Below are positions 63,185-64,000 of a stretch of 64,000 bases of DNA, one piece after another. The DNA lies in assembly GCA_034401795.1 (NCBI GenBank), contig CM067371.1, forward strand, positions 77,086,833 to 77,150,832, in the 5' to 3' direction. The number at the start of each line of letters is the position of its first letter. Position 1 is the stretch's first letter. The notes under the pieces were generated by a model that did no database searches, had not been told where the DNA came from, and saw only the letters and a program-made list of their open reading frames with translations. The DNA is from Chaetoderma sp. LZ-2023a (Eukaryota > Mollusca > Caudofoveata > Chaetodermatida > Chaetodermatidae). Position numbers and translations under genes: made by a program.

Positions 63185-63275
63185 CTGCAGAGTATTTCGA
63201 AATTAATTTCACTGGAAGTTGGCAGCAACGACTTCCAGTGAGATTATTTTCAAAATATTCAACAGCTTTCTTGTA
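63185..63275. mobile_element. family B palindrome
   Basis: 'AGTATTTCGAAATTAATTTCACTGGAAGT' / 'ACTTCCAGTGAGATTATTTTCAAAATATTCAACAG'. Confidence 0.7.
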
Positions 63276-63429
63276 TGGCATAATCGCCTTAAAATTATGA
63301 TGACAAGATTTTATAGGTGCACAGGTTAATTAAGCGGTCAAAGGATTAAATGGAGATATTTGTCCTGTGTTCTGACCTCTCTCACTTAGAGCTCCATAAT
63401 CTAGTGAACTGAAGAGGCCTGGATGTTTT

Positions 63430-63755
63430 CAGCCTTTAATGGTCAAGATTGGTCAAGAAAATAAATACAAATCTATTTTTGAAAACTTAACACTGAAATG
63501 ACTGGTTCATTTATCGAGCCACTCAGTCCAGTGGTAAATATTAAAAAATAGTCTTCTCTTGGTCTGCAAATGGATATTCCTAAGACCACTACAGAGGCCA
63601 GTTTTGGCTCGCTTCATTGTGAAGGGGTTAAATGGTCATTCACTGAGGAAAATAAAATAAATTTTTTATAAAATTCTGTACCATTAAAGGGTTAAGATAT
63701 CCAAGCTCACTGCAAAAGTAATTTTGCCCGACTTTACCATTAAAGGGTTACGGTC
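63430..63755. mobile_element. family A MITE plus two extra right-end fragments
   Basis: 63430-63632 is a full hairpin copy; 63640-63696 and 63697-63750 are two successive right outer arms, each ending 'ACCATTAAAGGG-TTA', without hairpins. Confidence 0.6.
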
Positions 63756-63883
63756 AGTTGCAGTTGGATGGAAGACTCCGCTGTCCACCTCTATAGCAAT
63801 AACTTTTAGCAACGCCTTTGTCAAAATGAGCACTTAATGTAATTAATACACCAGTAGATTTACTTAACAGTATGGTTGACAAT

Positions 63884-63888
<5 letters not shown>

Positions 63889-63968
<80 letters not shown>

Positions 63969-64000
63969 TGAGTGCGTGCGTGCGTGCATGCGTGCGTGCA
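63889..64000. repeat. (GTGC)n microsatellite at the window end
   Basis: About 27 GTGC units with three single-base variants; continues past the window. Confidence 0.95.

Overview
The window is animal nuclear DNA and looks like a marine lophotrochozoan, most likely a mollusc. Reasons: long AT-rich non-coding stretches, dense small palindromic transposons, GTGC/GCAC microsatellites, one intact Tc1/mariner element, and long interspersed repeats bounded by 'GCTCACCTGG' and 'GGGCCTCTTGTTT', which I remember as common in bivalve genomes (recollection, not checked). There are no prokaryotic features.

Layout. 1-1114: the 3' coding exon of a host gene I do not recognise; it is the only convincing host coding sequence. 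1115-21496: non-coding DNA packed with TTAA-flanked palindromic MITEs (family A), a second palindromic core (family B), about 370 bp elements that carry the B core (family D), long mollusc-type repeats and microsatellites. 21497-24402: a 2.9 kb DNA transposon with terminal inverted repeats of about 280 bp. It holds a broken gene whose conserved acidic motifs look like the FEN1/XPG nuclease superfamily, followed by a cysteine-rich CXC-like tail. 24403-39542: more MITEs, an RNase H fragment of a non-LTR retrotransposon (about 28.2-28.8 kb), a possible tyrosine-recombinase fragment (33.1 kb) and a relatively repeat-poor stretch at 31.3-33.7 kb. 39543-41200: an intact Tc1/mariner element with a 341-residue DD34E transposase. 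41201-44706: MITEs, a near-perfect 176 bp palindrome, and a D element split by a nested transposon.

44750-57345: a decayed Polinton/Maverick (adintovirus-like) element of about 12.6 kb. It is GC-richer and gene-dense, with genes on both strands. It carries a protein-primed family B DNA polymerase gene, a retrovirus-like integrase, and about a dozen small virion- or membrane-type frames. Most genes are broken by frameshifts and stops. The polymerase has also lost the segment that should hold catalytic motif A. The right terminal repeat is an array of alternating 77 and 83 bp units. I could not find a packaging ATPase or an adenain-type protease.

57346-64000: a tRNA-derived SINE with an ACGC-type tail, further MITEs and D elements, and a GTGC microsatellite running off the end.

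How the parts relate: almost everything here is mobile DNA. The palindromic families look modular: the same core occurs inside elements with different termini, A/B chimeras exist, and neighbouring copies share a single TTAA. Their autonomous partners (a piggyBac-like transposase for the TTAA/CCCTTT families) are not in the window.
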